From an uncultured Dorea sp. (GTDB taxonomy: Bacteria; Bacillota; Clostridia; Lachnospirales; Lachnospiraceae): a stretch of DNA of 50,039 nt. Every line of letters starts with the position of its first letter. Position 1 is the stretch's first letter. The notes under the pieces are model-generated. The model was not told the DNA's origin and made no database searches. It saw only the letters and a program-made list of their open reading frames with translations. The position numbers and the translations under genes are program-made. Positions 33,783 through 43,020 of the stretch are shown piece after piece. The stretch is taken from the NCBI GenBank assembly GCA_910578455.1, contig CAJTQA010000024.1, positions 1-50,039 on the forward strand. The letters are read 5' to 3'.

Positions 33783-35009
33783 TTAATTTTCCATTAGTTT
33801 TTCCATTTTATTCTTTATCTCCTCAACAGAGCCTTCATCCGGCACCGTCACATAAAGCGGGCCCCCTCTGTAGGAATAGCAGTATTTCTTACCGCTGTCA
33901 TCCCCGCTCGCCGCAACAGATTCAATCTCCCACCCCTTCATGCCGCCTATCTGCATCTGAATAAGCGACTTGATCTGATTCTCTGAAAGGTTCGTCTCAG
34001 CATTTCCTGCTACACTGTTGATCATCCCGTTGGCATACCGCAGGATCATCGGCGACATGCACTTTTTGATAAGAGCCGCAAGAAGAGCCTGCTGATTCTT
34101 CCCTCTCTGGTTGTCCCCGGCTGCCAGCGCTTTTCTCTCCCTTACAAATGCCAGCGCCTGTTTGCCGTTAAAATGGTTCTTCCCTTCTTTTACATCCACA
34201 ATCTCCCCGGCTTCTTTCCCTGTCTGGAATGCAAGCTCCGACTCTACGTCCACACCGCCCATGACATCCACGATTTCCTCAACAGATGTAAAATTCACAC
34301 GCACATAGAAAGGAATCTCCGTATTATAAAGTTCCTCCAGCGTCTCCATGGAAGTACCCACGCCGTAGTTCCCCGCATGGGTGAGCTTGTCCCGCTCTCC
34401 CCCCGACACCCCTGGAATGGGAACATAATAATCCCTTGGCGTCGTTGTCAGGAGAATCTTATTTTCTTTCGGATTGATGGTGGCAATCAGGTTCACATCG
34501 CTTCTGCTCTCCTGGTCGATATCCCCATATACGTCAATTCCGCTTATATACACATTAAACGGCTGCTCCGTCACCGAATATGATGGCTGCCCGGCATGGC
34601 TGCCGCTTTCCTCGCCGACCGCAATCTTATCAAGCGCCGCGTTTACTTTTAACCCATAGATCCCGCCAACAATCAGGAGCGCGCTCAGCATAGCAGACAA
34701 GCCCTTCCCTGACCCGCGTCGCCTCCTGCTCCTTCTCGCCCGTTCTGAAAGCGCCTTCACGGCAAAAAGCAACGCCAGAAGCAAAAGAGCCAGCCCTGCC
34801 AAATACTGCCGGGGCAATATGCCAAGAATAGCCATTGCCGCCACGAAAAAGAGAGAGGCCGCCATCTGCACTGTCCATAAAAGACGCCCAAACGCACTTT
34901 TCCTCTTTGCCCGTTTCCTCTCTTTTCTGCCGCCCCTTCTTCTCGGCCTTTTTCTTTCGCTTTCATTCTGATGATTTTTGATATATCTCAGCTGATCACG
35001 ATATTTCAT
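33783..35009 (-). CDS. LytR-CpsA-Psr (LCP) family polymer ligase
   Basis: The protein is 408 residues from ATG 35009 with GGGGGAGG upstream. A very basic N-terminus of about 40 residues precedes two to three membrane segments, then the extracellular LCP domain with SGIDVYGDIDQESRSDVNLIA, TTTPRDYYVPIPG and a later LAFVRERKALAAGDNQRGKNQQ. The conserved Arg and Asp residues that bind the pyrophosphate lipid are present. LCP enzymes attach wall teichoic acids or capsule from the lipid carrier to peptidoglycan, the last step for a polymer like that made by the nearby operon. It follows the HPr gene by 45 bases. Confidence 0.93.
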   Translation of the reverse strand: MKYRDQLRYIKNHQNESERKRPRRRGGRKERKRAKRKSAFGRLLWTVQMAASLFFVAAMAILGILPRQYLAGLALLLLALLFAVKALSERARRSRRRRGSGKGLSAMLSALLIVGGIYGLKVNAALDKIAVGEESGSHAGQPSYSVTEQPFNVYISGIDVYGDIDQESRSDVNLIATINPKENKILLTTTPRDYYVPIPGVSGGERDKLTHAGNYGVGTSMETLEELYNTEIPFYVRVNFTSVEEIVDVMGGVDVESELAFQTGKEAGEIVDVKEGKNHFNGKQALAFVRERKALAAGDNQRGKNQQALLAALIKKCMSPMILRYANGMINSVAGNAETNLSENQIKSLIQMQIGGMKGWEIESVAASGDDSGKKYCYSYRGGPLYVTVPDEGSVEEIKNKMEKLMEN

Positions 35010-35054
35010 ATGCCTCCCCCGTCTGCTGTTCAATAAGATATCATCTTATTGTTT

Positions 35055-35318
35055 TTATTCGCCAAGTCCGCTTTCCACCTCATCAATCATAGCTTTCAAG
35101 GCTTCTTCCTCGTCGTCTCCGTCACAGACAAGCGTAATCCGATCCCCTTTCTTTATACATGCGCCCAAAACGCTGAGAACGCTTTTGGCATTTGCTATCG
35201 TATCATCATATTCGAATAACACTTTACAGTCAAACTGGTTTGCCGTATTACAAAATATCCCTGCAGGCCTCAGATGCAACCCAGTCGGATTGTATATTGT
35301 AACTTCTTTTCTAACCAT
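35055..35318 (-). CDS. ptsH: HPr phosphocarrier protein
   Basis: The 87-residue protein has both regulatory sites in place: His15 within GLHLRPAG and Ser46 within NAKSVLSVLGA. HPr carries phosphate from Enzyme I to the sugar PTS through His15, and Ser46 phosphorylation gives catabolite control with CcpA. GGAG lies 10 bases before ATG 35318. There is no ptsI beside it; instead cdaR precedes it by 18 bases and the LCP gene follows. It may be a second HPr rather than the main one. The presence of His15 argues against a Crh-type protein. Confidence 0.92.
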   Translation of the reverse strand: MVRKEVTIYNPTGLHLRPAGIFCNTANQFDCKVLFEYDDTIANAKSVLSVLGACIKKGDRITLVCDGDDEEEALKAMIDEVESGLGE

Positions 35319-35336
35319 GTTCTTTTCTCCGCCCCA

Positions 35337-36590
35337 TTATTCTTTCATGCTCAATATGACTTGCACTTTTACATCCTTTTCGAGAAAACATCCGTTCGGC
35401 AGGCTCACAGCCACTGGAACACTGTATTCCCCTGCTTTTGTATAATTCTTCAGGTCAATGCTGACGCTGTGGTCAATCACAAGGCCGCCGAGCACATTCT
35501 GAGGGCCTCCCACCTGGACTTGAAGCGCATCCGCAGCCGCATAATTCATTGTCAGCTCTTCTGAAAGATTGTTCACCGTTATCGAGCCCACTGAAATGTC
35601 GTATGTCTTCGTACCATCTTTCTCCACAGAGATCGTGACTACGATCAGTCCTGCATTCTCATCCGCTAGTTTGACATTGTCCGGAAGATAATCCGCCACA
35701 TTGACAATCTCTTCCGTCTTTTCCTTTACCTCAGATACATCCAATGCTTCCGCCGGTATGTCAATGCTCTCAATTCTATTTATAACATTGCTCCTTCCGG
35801 CGATCTGCACCTGTTCAGGCTCAACTGTGATCCCCGCAAACTCATATCCTCTCGCCGCCTGTATCTGTGAAGTGTCAAAGTTCAGGGAAACATTCTTTGT
35901 ATTCAGGATCTGCACTTTGACTCCAACGCCTTCCATGCCCAGGTTATTGGAAAGAAGGTTCTGATCAATGATATTATTATTTGAATCGTACAGCACAAGC
36001 TCCGACTCAAGCATCGTATCCCTGGAAAGTCCTGAGACGCTCACGGATGCCTCTACCCTGCTAATCTCATCAATGACAGATTTCGGTCCTCTGATGGAAA
36101 CCTTCTCAGGCAGAGCCTGGATATCCCCAAGCACATATCCGTCCCTGACCGAACCTGTCGTCGTAGGAACGATCGGGAATCTCTTTGTCTGCTCATCCTC
36201 CAGGCGTATCTGCAGATTCCTGGGAGTCGCCTGCGCGTCCTCATAGCGGCCTTCGAATCCCCTGATTGAGATATCAATAGGAATCTGTGTGTCCAGAGTC
36301 AGCTCCTTGATGTCCGCAACTGCAATGATATCCTCTTCCTTGATTTTATTAAGCGTTTTTCTCTTCGCAGTAACCGTAACATCCACACTCTGTGTATTGT
36401 CCATAATCTGATAGGTCTGCGGCTGTTTCGCATTTGCAAGGACCTCCTCATTAATAATCGAAACAGGAACATCTGAAAATGTCTTATGCATTACCGGATC
36501 GTCGATATTAACCACCATCAGCCACAGCATAAATGCCACAAAAAAGGCTAATATCTTAAAACCAATATTATTCATCAGCCTTTTTTTCAT
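35337..36590 (-). CDS. cdaR: CdaR (YbbR-domain) regulator of diadenylate cyclase
   Basis: The protein is 417 residues from ATG 36590, with AAGGAAGG 7 bases upstream; it overlaps the end of cdaA. One N-terminal membrane helix (KILAFFVAFMLWLMVVNI) precedes about four YbbR repeats of 80-90 residues each, recognisable by repeated VSIRGP, VQIAGR and VQVGGP strands. CdaR binds CdaA at the membrane and modulates c-di-AMP production. The gene order cdaA-cdaR is the standard one in Firmicutes; glmM is not in this window. Confidence 0.95.
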   Translation of the reverse strand: MKKRLMNNIGFKILAFFVAFMLWLMVVNIDDPVMHKTFSDVPVSIINEEVLANAKQPQTYQIMDNTQSVDVTVTAKRKTLNKIKEEDIIAVADIKELTLDTQIPIDISIRGFEGRYEDAQATPRNLQIRLEDEQTKRFPIVPTTTGSVRDGYVLGDIQALPEKVSIRGPKSVIDEISRVEASVSVSGLSRDTMLESELVLYDSNNNIIDQNLLSNNLGMEGVGVKVQILNTKNVSLNFDTSQIQAARGYEFAGITVEPEQVQIAGRSNVINRIESIDIPAEALDVSEVKEKTEEIVNVADYLPDNVKLADENAGLIVVTISVEKDGTKTYDISVGSITVNNLSEELTMNYAAADALQVQVGGPQNVLGGLVIDHSVSIDLKNYTKAGEYSVPVAVSLPNGCFLEKDVKVQVILSMKE

Positions 36591-37452
36591 TTTTAAGCCT
36601 TCCTTTCCAAAATGCTGCAAATTTACCGGTTTCGGTCTTTCGATTCCGCACTTCCTGCAGATAGCCCCTGAGTTCATCCCTGGTGATATCGCGGTTCAGC
36701 CGGCCGCCGCATGCTGCAGACACAGCGCCTGTCTCCTCCGATACGGCTATAACAAGCGCATCGCTGACCTCGCTCATACCGACAGCTGCCCTGTGCCTTG
36801 TTCCCAGATCCTTGCTAAGGCCCATATTATCAGATAACGGAAGGTAGCAAGTCGCCGAGACAATCCTGTCACCCCTTATGATAATCGCTCCGTCGTGCAG
36901 CGGCGTATTATGTTCGAAGATATTGATGAGCACCTGCATGGAAACAATACAATCCATGCGTATGCCCGTACTCTCATATTCCGTCAGGTGTATGGCGTGC
37001 TCTACTACAATAAGCGCCCCGGTTTTCACCCTTCCCATGCTAAAGCAGGCATCTATAATGCCCTCCATCGTCTCCTCGCTGAACTTCTCACGCTCTCTGT
37101 ACGACTCAAAAGGCACCACTGAAGACAGGAATTTCTTTTCACCAAGCTTTTCCAGCGCCCTCCTAAGCTCAGGCTGGAATACCACAACAACCACTATCGC
37201 CATGACCGAGATAGCATTTTTGGCAACGTAGAGTATCGTATGCATCTGAAACAACGTGGCCAGAAGAATGAAACCCGCCAAAACAAGAATGCCTTTCATC
37301 AGCATCCATGCCTTTGTATTTTTAATCCAGATAATTACACGATAGATTAAAAATGCAAGAATCAGCACCTCTACAATATCCGTAATATGAATCTCTGGAA
37401 AATAAACACCTGAAATATAATTATCCAAAATCTGTGAAATTCTGCGTTCCAT
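36568..37452 (-). CDS. cdaA: Diadenylate cyclase CdaA
   Basis: The protein is 294 residues. Three N-terminal membrane helices precede the DAC domain with the DGA motif (PLHDGAII, about 187-189) and RHR motif (GTRHRAAVG, about 219-221). It joins two ATP molecules to c-di-AMP, the second messenger for osmolyte and wall homeostasis. ATG 37452 has AAGGAGG 8 bases upstream; a GTG three codons earlier touches the ribosome site and is unlikely. The C-terminal tail of about 60 residues beyond the core is charged. Confidence 0.96.
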   Translation of the reverse strand: MERRISQILDNYISGVYFPEIHITDIVEVLILAFLIYRVIIWIKNTKAWMLMKGILVLAGFILLATLFQMHTILYVAKNAISVMAIVVVVVFQPELRRALEKLGEKKFLSSVVPFESYREREKFSEETMEGIIDACFSMGRVKTGALIVVEHAIHLTEYESTGIRMDCIVSMQVLINIFEHNTPLHDGAIIIRGDRIVSATCYLPLSDNMGLSKDLGTRHRAAVGMSEVSDALVIAVSEETGAVSAACGGRLNRDITRDELRGYLQEVRNRKTETGKFAAFWKGRLKNEKKADE

Positions 37453-37500
37453 CCTCCTCACCTCCTTTTTCCTGGATTCTTCTCTTATATCCTTCCCTGA

Positions 37501-38565
37501 TTAACGCGTCCTCGACGAATGCCTTGCACTCTCGGAATGGCTCCTTTTCCCTGAAAGCCTTGCATCTTTCTCCACTCTGCCGTCTCCTCTCGCAGCCCTT
37601 CGGTTTCTCACAGATTCCGTGTCCATGATCTCCGTCTCACGGTGTCCGTTAATCCTTTTGACTGTCTTCTCCGGTTTTGCCACTGAAAGTTTCGGAACTG
37701 CTTTCACGTAATAATAATACTCATCATCCTCATACTGCAGGCTCTCGCTCTTCGTATAGTCCACCGCAAAGAAGAACAGCTCAAGCACAAATCCAATAAC
37801 CACTGCAGCCGCGCTGCCCGCTCCGAGCATGCCATAGGAAGTATGCACTCCAAGCGCCATATCCCCTGCAATGTTCACAGACACATAGGCAATTGTTCCC
37901 GCCGCGATGGCGATCTTCCACGCATGATTCATAGACTGCCTCCTGAGCGTGTATGCCACAAGAAATGCAATTACAAAAGCTACGATTGTAATCCACATTT
38001 CTTTATTCTGGAACACCTGTTTCAAATAAGCAGGAATCTCAGACATGATTCCCGAAAGCCCGCTGCCCGAAAGGCCCGGCGCCGCCTTTTTTACATATTC
38101 CATCATAAAATATGTAATCGTACCGCACGCAACCGCCACCATGCATACCGGCGCAGAGATAAGCGCATAGGCCAGGGGAACGGCAAACGGTATCTTGAAT
38201 GCAAAAGCTATCGGCATAAGCAATACCACAACCGCCATCTTCGGCGTAAGCCTGAAATAAAAAATATACATGACCAAAAATACAACCGCCGTAACGGCAA
38301 GAGTACCTATTGACACCGCATACATGTGAACCAGCACCACCGCCGTCGCCGCGAGGACTGTCATAATAGGCGGGAAAAACGTGCAGATCACCGCCAGCGC
38401 CAGCGTTGCTGCCGGCGAAGCTGCTGCTTTCATAAATCCGACGTTTTGATTGATCGTATAAAATGTCAGCAGGGCCAGGACAAACTGCACCGCCTTATCG
38501 ATGACCAGAGACCGCTGCGCGTATATCTCCTGCAATTTTCCTTTGATTACAAATACTCCATCCAT
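37501..38565 (-). CDS. Polytopic membrane protein of unknown function
   Basis: The 354-residue protein has about eight hydrophobic segments up to residue 270, then a soluble tail that is acidic first (EDDEYYYYVKAVPKL) and very basic and Ser/Arg-rich at the end. No transporter or enzyme motif is visible. It starts on the base next to the stop of the 131-residue membrane protein gene and ends 48 bases before cdaA, so it is probably in the same transcript. The place suggests a link to wall or turgor control, but that is only guilt by association. Confidence 0.75.
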   Translation of the reverse strand: MDGVFVIKGKLQEIYAQRSLVIDKAVQFVLALLTFYTINQNVGFMKAAASPAATLALAVICTFFPPIMTVLAATAVVLVHMYAVSIGTLAVTAVVFLVMYIFYFRLTPKMAVVVLLMPIAFAFKIPFAVPLAYALISAPVCMVAVACGTITYFMMEYVKKAAPGLSGSGLSGIMSEIPAYLKQVFQNKEMWITIVAFVIAFLVAYTLRRQSMNHAWKIAIAAGTIAYVSVNIAGDMALGVHTSYGMLGAGSAAAVVIGFVLELFFFAVDYTKSESLQYEDDEYYYYVKAVPKLSVAKPEKTVKRINGHRETEIMDTESVRNRRAARGDGRVEKDARLSGKRSHSESARHSSRTR

Positions 38566-38961
38566 CTACTTTTTCTCCCTTTCATACCACTTAAGAAGCC
38601 TTGTCAGGTCGTGGTTATATTTCTTTACCCTCATCCTTGCGTCTTTGTGTTTCTGATTATATATATAACTTGAAATAACTGCATATATAACGACCGTGCC
38701 AAGATATCCCACGACAAAAATCATCAGAAACATGATCATCAGGCTGTTGGACATGCTGTCCATCAATGCATCAAGCCCTGCCAGGACAATCATGACCGCC
38801 ACGCACACATATCCGGCCGTAACCCACAGGATAGAGCTGAAAATATGCATCCCCGCATAATCCTTCCTGTAATATTCACTGACTTTGAAATCCTCCTTGC
38901 CCTGCGTATGTTCATACAATGCAAGTTTTGTCATCAATTTTACTTTCTGTTCGTCAATCAT
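38566..38961 (-). CDS. Small membrane protein of unknown function
   Basis: The 131-residue protein starts at ATG 38961 with GGGGTG nearby; a TTG four codons earlier is less likely. A soluble N-terminus of about 45 residues precedes two long hydrophobic segments (about 42-64 and 75-101) and a basic C-terminus (ARMRVKKYNHDLTRLLKWYEREKK). No known motif is seen. It is joined without gap to the next membrane protein gene. Confidence 0.7.
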   Translation of the reverse strand: MIDEQKVKLMTKLALYEHTQGKEDFKVSEYYRKDYAGMHIFSSILWVTAGYVCVAVMIVLAGLDALMDSMSNSLMIMFLMIFVVGYLGTVVIYAVISSYIYNQKHKDARMRVKKYNHDLTRLLKWYEREKK

Positions 38962-39018
38962 AATGCACCCCAAACATATATTGTCATAAATTAACCATTA
39001 GTTTTAGTATAACAAATA

Positions 39019-39735
39019 TCAGTTTCCTTGTCCAATACTTATCGCCAAATAGAAGACTTTTTCTGCTCCTGCTTTTTTCAGCGTTTTTGCCGCCTCATCT
39101 ACTGTGCTGCCTGTTGTATAGATGTCATCCGTCAGCAGCACCGACCTGCTCTTTAAAAAAACACGCCTGCGTTTTTCCACAGAAAATGCGCCATTAAGGT
39201 TCTGCCTGCGTTTCCTTGGCGTAAGATTCTTCTGCGGAGCGGTTTCCCGAATCCTTTTAAGCAATCTCTCTTCCACCGGAATATCCAGCACTTTTCCAAG
39301 CTCCCTTGCCAAGACTGCCGCCTGGTTATATCCTCTTTTCTTGTATTTTCCGGGATAAAGTGGCACCGGGATGATGATGTCTATGCCCCATCCTGCCAGC
39401 GCCTCCCCGTACTCCGCCGCCATCTCCTTCGCATAAAATGACCCGAAGCTCCTCCGGTTATGGAATTTAAACTGATAAACCGACGTATTCACAGGAGGCT
39501 TATGCACCCACAGGGCTGCCCCCCTGTCATATTCATGCCGGGCATCCAGGCAGTCACGGCAGTATTCCTGCTCCGCGTCTTTGACCGGTTTCCCGCACTT
39601 CATGCACTTCGGCTCCCGCACTTTCAGCCTGTCCGTTTTCTTCCTACATTCCCCGCAGATTCCCTGAGCCGATACTTTGCCGCAAAAAGGGCATACCTCC
39701 GGCCAAAACAGTTTCAAAAGTTTTGTTATTTTCAA
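39019..39735 (-). CDS. comF: ComF-family phosphoribosyltransferase-like protein
   Basis: The 238-residue protein has an N-terminal zinc ribbon with CPFCGK, CGECR, CMKCGKP and CRDC pairs, then a phosphoribosyltransferase fold with VLLTDDIYTTGSTVDEA as the PRPP loop and IIPVPLYPGKYKKRGYNQA. ComF helps handle single-stranded DNA during natural transformation. The start is a TTG at 39735, overlapping the recD2 stop (TTGA); no strong ribosome site is seen, so translation may be coupled to recD2. The loss of any upstream ATG in frame supports the TTG start. Confidence 0.9.
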   Translation of the reverse strand: MKITKLLKLFWPEVCPFCGKVSAQGICGECRKKTDRLKVREPKCMKCGKPVKDAEQEYCRDCLDARHEYDRGAALWVHKPPVNTSVYQFKFHNRRSFGSFYAKEMAAEYGEALAGWGIDIIIPVPLYPGKYKKRGYNQAAVLARELGKVLDIPVEERLLKRIRETAPQKNLTPRKRRQNLNGAFSVEKRRRVFLKSRSVLLTDDIYTTGSTVDEAAKTLKKAGAEKVFYLAISIGQGN

Positions 39736-41939
39736 TAAAATTCACGGATTCGTTCTGCCAGGGTCGTATTCCTGGCCTGTTCATCTCCATTTTCTATCAT
39801 CCCCTGAAAGACAGCATCATTCCCTACAAGTGTAACACATTTTCTCGCCCTCGTCACAGCCGTATACAGAAGATTTCTGTTAAAAAGCTGCCTCGGCCCC
39901 TGGAGGAGCGGTATCACCACCGCGGGATATTCGCTCCCCTGGGCTTTATGTATCGTAACCGCATAGGCGTGCTCCAGCTCTTCCAGCATCGAAAACGGAT
40001 AGCTCACCTTTCTTTTTTCATCAAATTCCACTACAAGCGTCTCATCGTAGCTGTTTATACTGCTCACAACCCCCATGTCGCCGTTAAAGACGCCAACGCC
40101 TTTGTCAACCTCCAGCCCATACTTCGTCTCAATCTTCCACTCAAGCTGGTAATTATTTTTAATCTGCATGACCTTGTCGCCTTCCCGGAAGATGCGGTCT
40201 CCGGCTTCTTTTTCCGCCTTTCCCCCTCCGGGAGGATTCAGATACTCCTGGAGGATCCGGTTCAGGCGCTCCACTCCTAAGAGGCCTTTCCGCATAGGAG
40301 TCAGCACCTGGATATCAAAAGGCTTTGCATCCACATATTTCGGCATCTTCTGCTGAACCAGAGTTATCACCACGCTGATGATGACATTTGCATCCTGCCT
40401 TTTTAGGAAAAAGAAATCTCTGCTCTTATTGTCTAAGACAACCGGCTCCCCCCGGTTGATCTTATGGGCATTTACCACGATATCGCTCTCTCCTGCCTGT
40501 CGGAATATCTTTGTCAGCATCACTACCGGAAAACATTCCGAACAGATGATATCTTTAAGCACGCTCCCTGCCCCTACGCTGGGGAGCTGGTTCACATCCC
40601 CCACAAGTATAAGCCTCGTTCCTGGAATGACCGCATTAAGCAGTGCATGCATAAGCGGAAGGTCTACCATCGACATCTCGTCGATGATAATGACATCTGC
40701 TTCCAGCGGGTTCTCGGCATTCCTCTGGAATCCGCCCAGGCTCTCCTCCTCCGGGTTGCCGTTCACTTCCAGCAGCCGATGTATCGTCTGCGCCTCATAG
40801 CCGGTAGTTTCCGTCATACGCTTTGCCGCCCTGCCTGTAGGCGCAGCCAAGAACAGATCCATCCCCTCGCTCTCAAAAAAGTGAATCATGGCATTGATGG
40901 TCGTAGTCTTCCCGGTTCCCGGCCCTCCAGTCAGGACCATGACCCCGTTTCTCGCCCCTTCCATCACTGCCCTCTGCTGGCGTTCATCCAGCTTAAGCCC
41001 TGTATTTTCCTCTATGCTGCGAATCCTGCTTTCCAGGACAGTGTCGGCTATCTCATAGTGGACATTCAGGTCATGCAGCATCTTTGCCGAGTTAAGCTCC
41101 ATGTAGTAATAGCGGGATGCGTAAATCTTTTCTCCGTTCTCCCCCTTGACTACAATCTTTTTTTCCATGGCAAGATCCATCAGGTATTTCTCTAAATCAT
41201 CAATCTCTGTCCCAAGCAGCTCTCCCGTCCGCCGCAAAAGCATCTGCCTGCAAAGATACACATGTCCTTCATTCACGCTCTGCAGGAGGGTATAGAAAAT
41301 ACCGCTGCGGATGCGGTAATCGGAATCCGCACGAATTCCGACCTTCGACGCAATCTCATCAGCGGTCTTGAAACCGATTCCTGATATATGGTCTGCAAGC
41401 TGATAAGGATTCTCCTCAATGACACGGTAAACGCCCTGCCCGTAATGCTGGTATATCTTCGCCGCAAGGGCCGTGGAGATCCCATATTTCTGCAGAAAAA
41501 GCATGGCTTGCCTGACATCTCTTTTCTCCTCCACCTGTACCGATATCTCCCTTGCCATGCGCTCGCTGATACCCTTGATCTCCGCCAGGCGTTCCGGCTC
41601 CTCCTCAATGATCCGGAACGTATCCTCCCGAAACTTTTTGACAATCCTTCCCGCCAGCGCCGCGCCGATGCCTTTGATCGCCCCTGAGCCTAAGTAACGC
41701 TCAATCGACACTAGGTCCTCCGCTTTGCACGCTTTCGCCTCCTCTACCTGGAACTGGGTTCCGTAAAGTTTATGCATGGCATATCCCCCGGATAATTCCA
41801 AAAGCTCCCCTTCCTCAATAAAATGGAACTTTCCCACACAGGTAAGGTCTCCGTCGTCATTATTCAGATTAAACACCGTATACCCGTTCCCTTCATTGCG
41901 GTACACAATGTGCTCTACATATCCTTTCACCGTTTCCAT
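39732..41939 (-). CDS. recD2: RecD2-type superfamily 1 DNA helicase
   Basis: The 735-residue protein has an N-terminal OB-like region, helix-hairpin-helix segments (about 80-200, such as GIGAALAGRIV and GISERMAREI), Walker A GGPGTGKTTT (338-347), Walker B IIDEMSMVD, and a C-terminal AVTIHKAQGSEY plus LYTAVTRARK. This is the RecD2/TraA form found in bacteria without RecBCD, a 5'-3' helicase in repair and recombination. The length is normal. ATG 41939 lies 12 bases after the mreB-family stop. It is coupled to comF, both being DNA-processing genes. Confidence 0.95.
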   Translation of the reverse strand: METVKGYVEHIVYRNEGNGYTVFNLNNDDGDLTCVGKFHFIEEGELLELSGGYAMHKLYGTQFQVEEAKACKAEDLVSIERYLGSGAIKGIGAALAGRIVKKFREDTFRIIEEEPERLAEIKGISERMAREISVQVEEKRDVRQAMLFLQKYGISTALAAKIYQHYGQGVYRVIEENPYQLADHISGIGFKTADEIASKVGIRADSDYRIRSGIFYTLLQSVNEGHVYLCRQMLLRRTGELLGTEIDDLEKYLMDLAMEKKIVVKGENGEKIYASRYYYMELNSAKMLHDLNVHYEIADTVLESRIRSIEENTGLKLDERQQRAVMEGARNGVMVLTGGPGTGKTTTINAMIHFFESEGMDLFLAAPTGRAAKRMTETTGYEAQTIHRLLEVNGNPEEESLGGFQRNAENPLEADVIIIDEMSMVDLPLMHALLNAVIPGTRLILVGDVNQLPSVGAGSVLKDIICSECFPVVMLTKIFRQAGESDIVVNAHKINRGEPVVLDNKSRDFFFLKRQDANVIISVVITLVQQKMPKYVDAKPFDIQVLTPMRKGLLGVERLNRILQEYLNPPGGGKAEKEAGDRIFREGDKVMQIKNNYQLEWKIETKYGLEVDKGVGVFNGDMGVVSSINSYDETLVVEFDEKRKVSYPFSMLEELEHAYAVTIHKAQGSEYPAVVIPLLQGPRQLFNRNLLYTAVTRARKCVTLVGNDAVFQGMIENGDEQARNTTLAERIREFY

Positions 41940-41951
41940 ATATCTTTTGCA

Positions 41952-42938
41952 TTACTCCCTGTACATACTTGTAAGCTCAACGAACTGCCCGGTACCGACG
42001 GCAACCACCTGGGTCGGGTCTTCGGCAGTCATCGTATTGATGCCCGTCCGTTCCTCAATCATCTCCTCCAGCCCGCGAAGCAGCGCGCCGCCGCCGGTCA
42101 GCATGATTCCCCTGTCCAGAATGTCAGAAGACAGCTCCGGCGGGGTTCGTTCCAGGACGCTCGTGACTGCCTCCACTATCTGCCCCGAAGTCTCCCGCAA
42201 TGCCTCTTCTGTCTCGGCGGAAGTCACCGTAACTGTCTTCGGAAGCCCTGTCAGCAGATTCCTTCCCCGAACCTCCATAGCATCATTCTCCATGAGCTGG
42301 TATGTGGTTCCAATCTGAATCTTAATATCCTCGGCAGTCCGCTCCCCAATCAGCAAGTTATGCTTTTTACGCATGAACCTTACGATTGCCTCGTCAAAAT
42401 CATCTCCCGCCACTTTCAGCGACGTATTCACCACTGTGCCTCCGAGGGAGATCACGGCAACATCCGTAGTTCCCCCGCCGATATCTACGATCATGTTACC
42501 GCAGGGCTTTGAGATATCGATGCCTGCGCCTATCGCCGCAGCCACCGGCTCTTCAATCAAGTTGACATCCCTTGCCCCTGCCGCAAAGGTCGCCTCCTCC
42601 ACCGCTTTTTTCTCTACCTCTGTCACCCCGCTGGGCACGCAGATGCTGATGCAGGGCTTTCGGAACGTCCTGCGCCCCATAGCCTTCTGCACAAAATACT
42701 TTATCATCTTTTCAGTTACTGTATAGTCAGATATAACGCCCTTTCTCAGAGGGCGGATGGCAATCACGTTTCCCGGCGTGCGCCCAAGCATCAGCCTAGC
42801 CTCCTCGCCGATTGCCTTTATCGTATTCGTATCACGGTCAAATGCTACTACAGAGGGTTCTTTCAGTATCACACCCTTGCCCTTGACATATACAAGGACA
42901 CTGGCTGTCCCCAAATCAATCCCAATATCTACTGACAT
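41952..42938 (-). CDS. mreB: MreB/Mbl actin-like cell-shape protein
   Basis: The protein is 328 residues from ATG 42938, with AAGGGGG 8 bases upstream; an earlier ATG at 42971 has no site. Actin-fold motifs are clear: DIGIDLGTASVLVYV at the N-terminus, NMIVDIGGGTTDVAVISLGG in the middle, and LTGGGALLRGLEE near the end. It polymerises under the membrane to guide lateral wall synthesis. No mreC or mreD lies beside it, which is more usual for Mbl or MreBH paralogues than for the main MreB. The symbol is thus a family name. Confidence 0.93.
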   Translation of the reverse strand: MSVDIGIDLGTASVLVYVKGKGVILKEPSVVAFDRDTNTIKAIGEEARLMLGRTPGNVIAIRPLRKGVISDYTVTEKMIKYFVQKAMGRRTFRKPCISICVPSGVTEVEKKAVEEATFAAGARDVNLIEEPVAAAIGAGIDISKPCGNMIVDIGGGTTDVAVISLGGTVVNTSLKVAGDDFDEAIVRFMRKKHNLLIGERTAEDIKIQIGTTYQLMENDAMEVRGRNLLTGLPKTVTVTSAETEEALRETSGQIVEAVTSVLERTPPELSSDILDRGIMLTGGGALLRGLEEMIEERTGINTMTAEDPTQVVAVGTGQFVELTSMYRE

Positions 42939-43020
42939 GTATAAATCCCCCTTCAACCTGCTCATATTCACGGGATGCCCTAACGGGTATTATATCCCGA
43001 ACCCCGCCAAATAGAAACCT

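Noticed and set aside
35031..35051. Rho-independent terminator between the HPr and LCP genes
   Set aside because: The T run follows the stem only on the plus strand, where nothing is transcribed; on the minus strand AAC follows.
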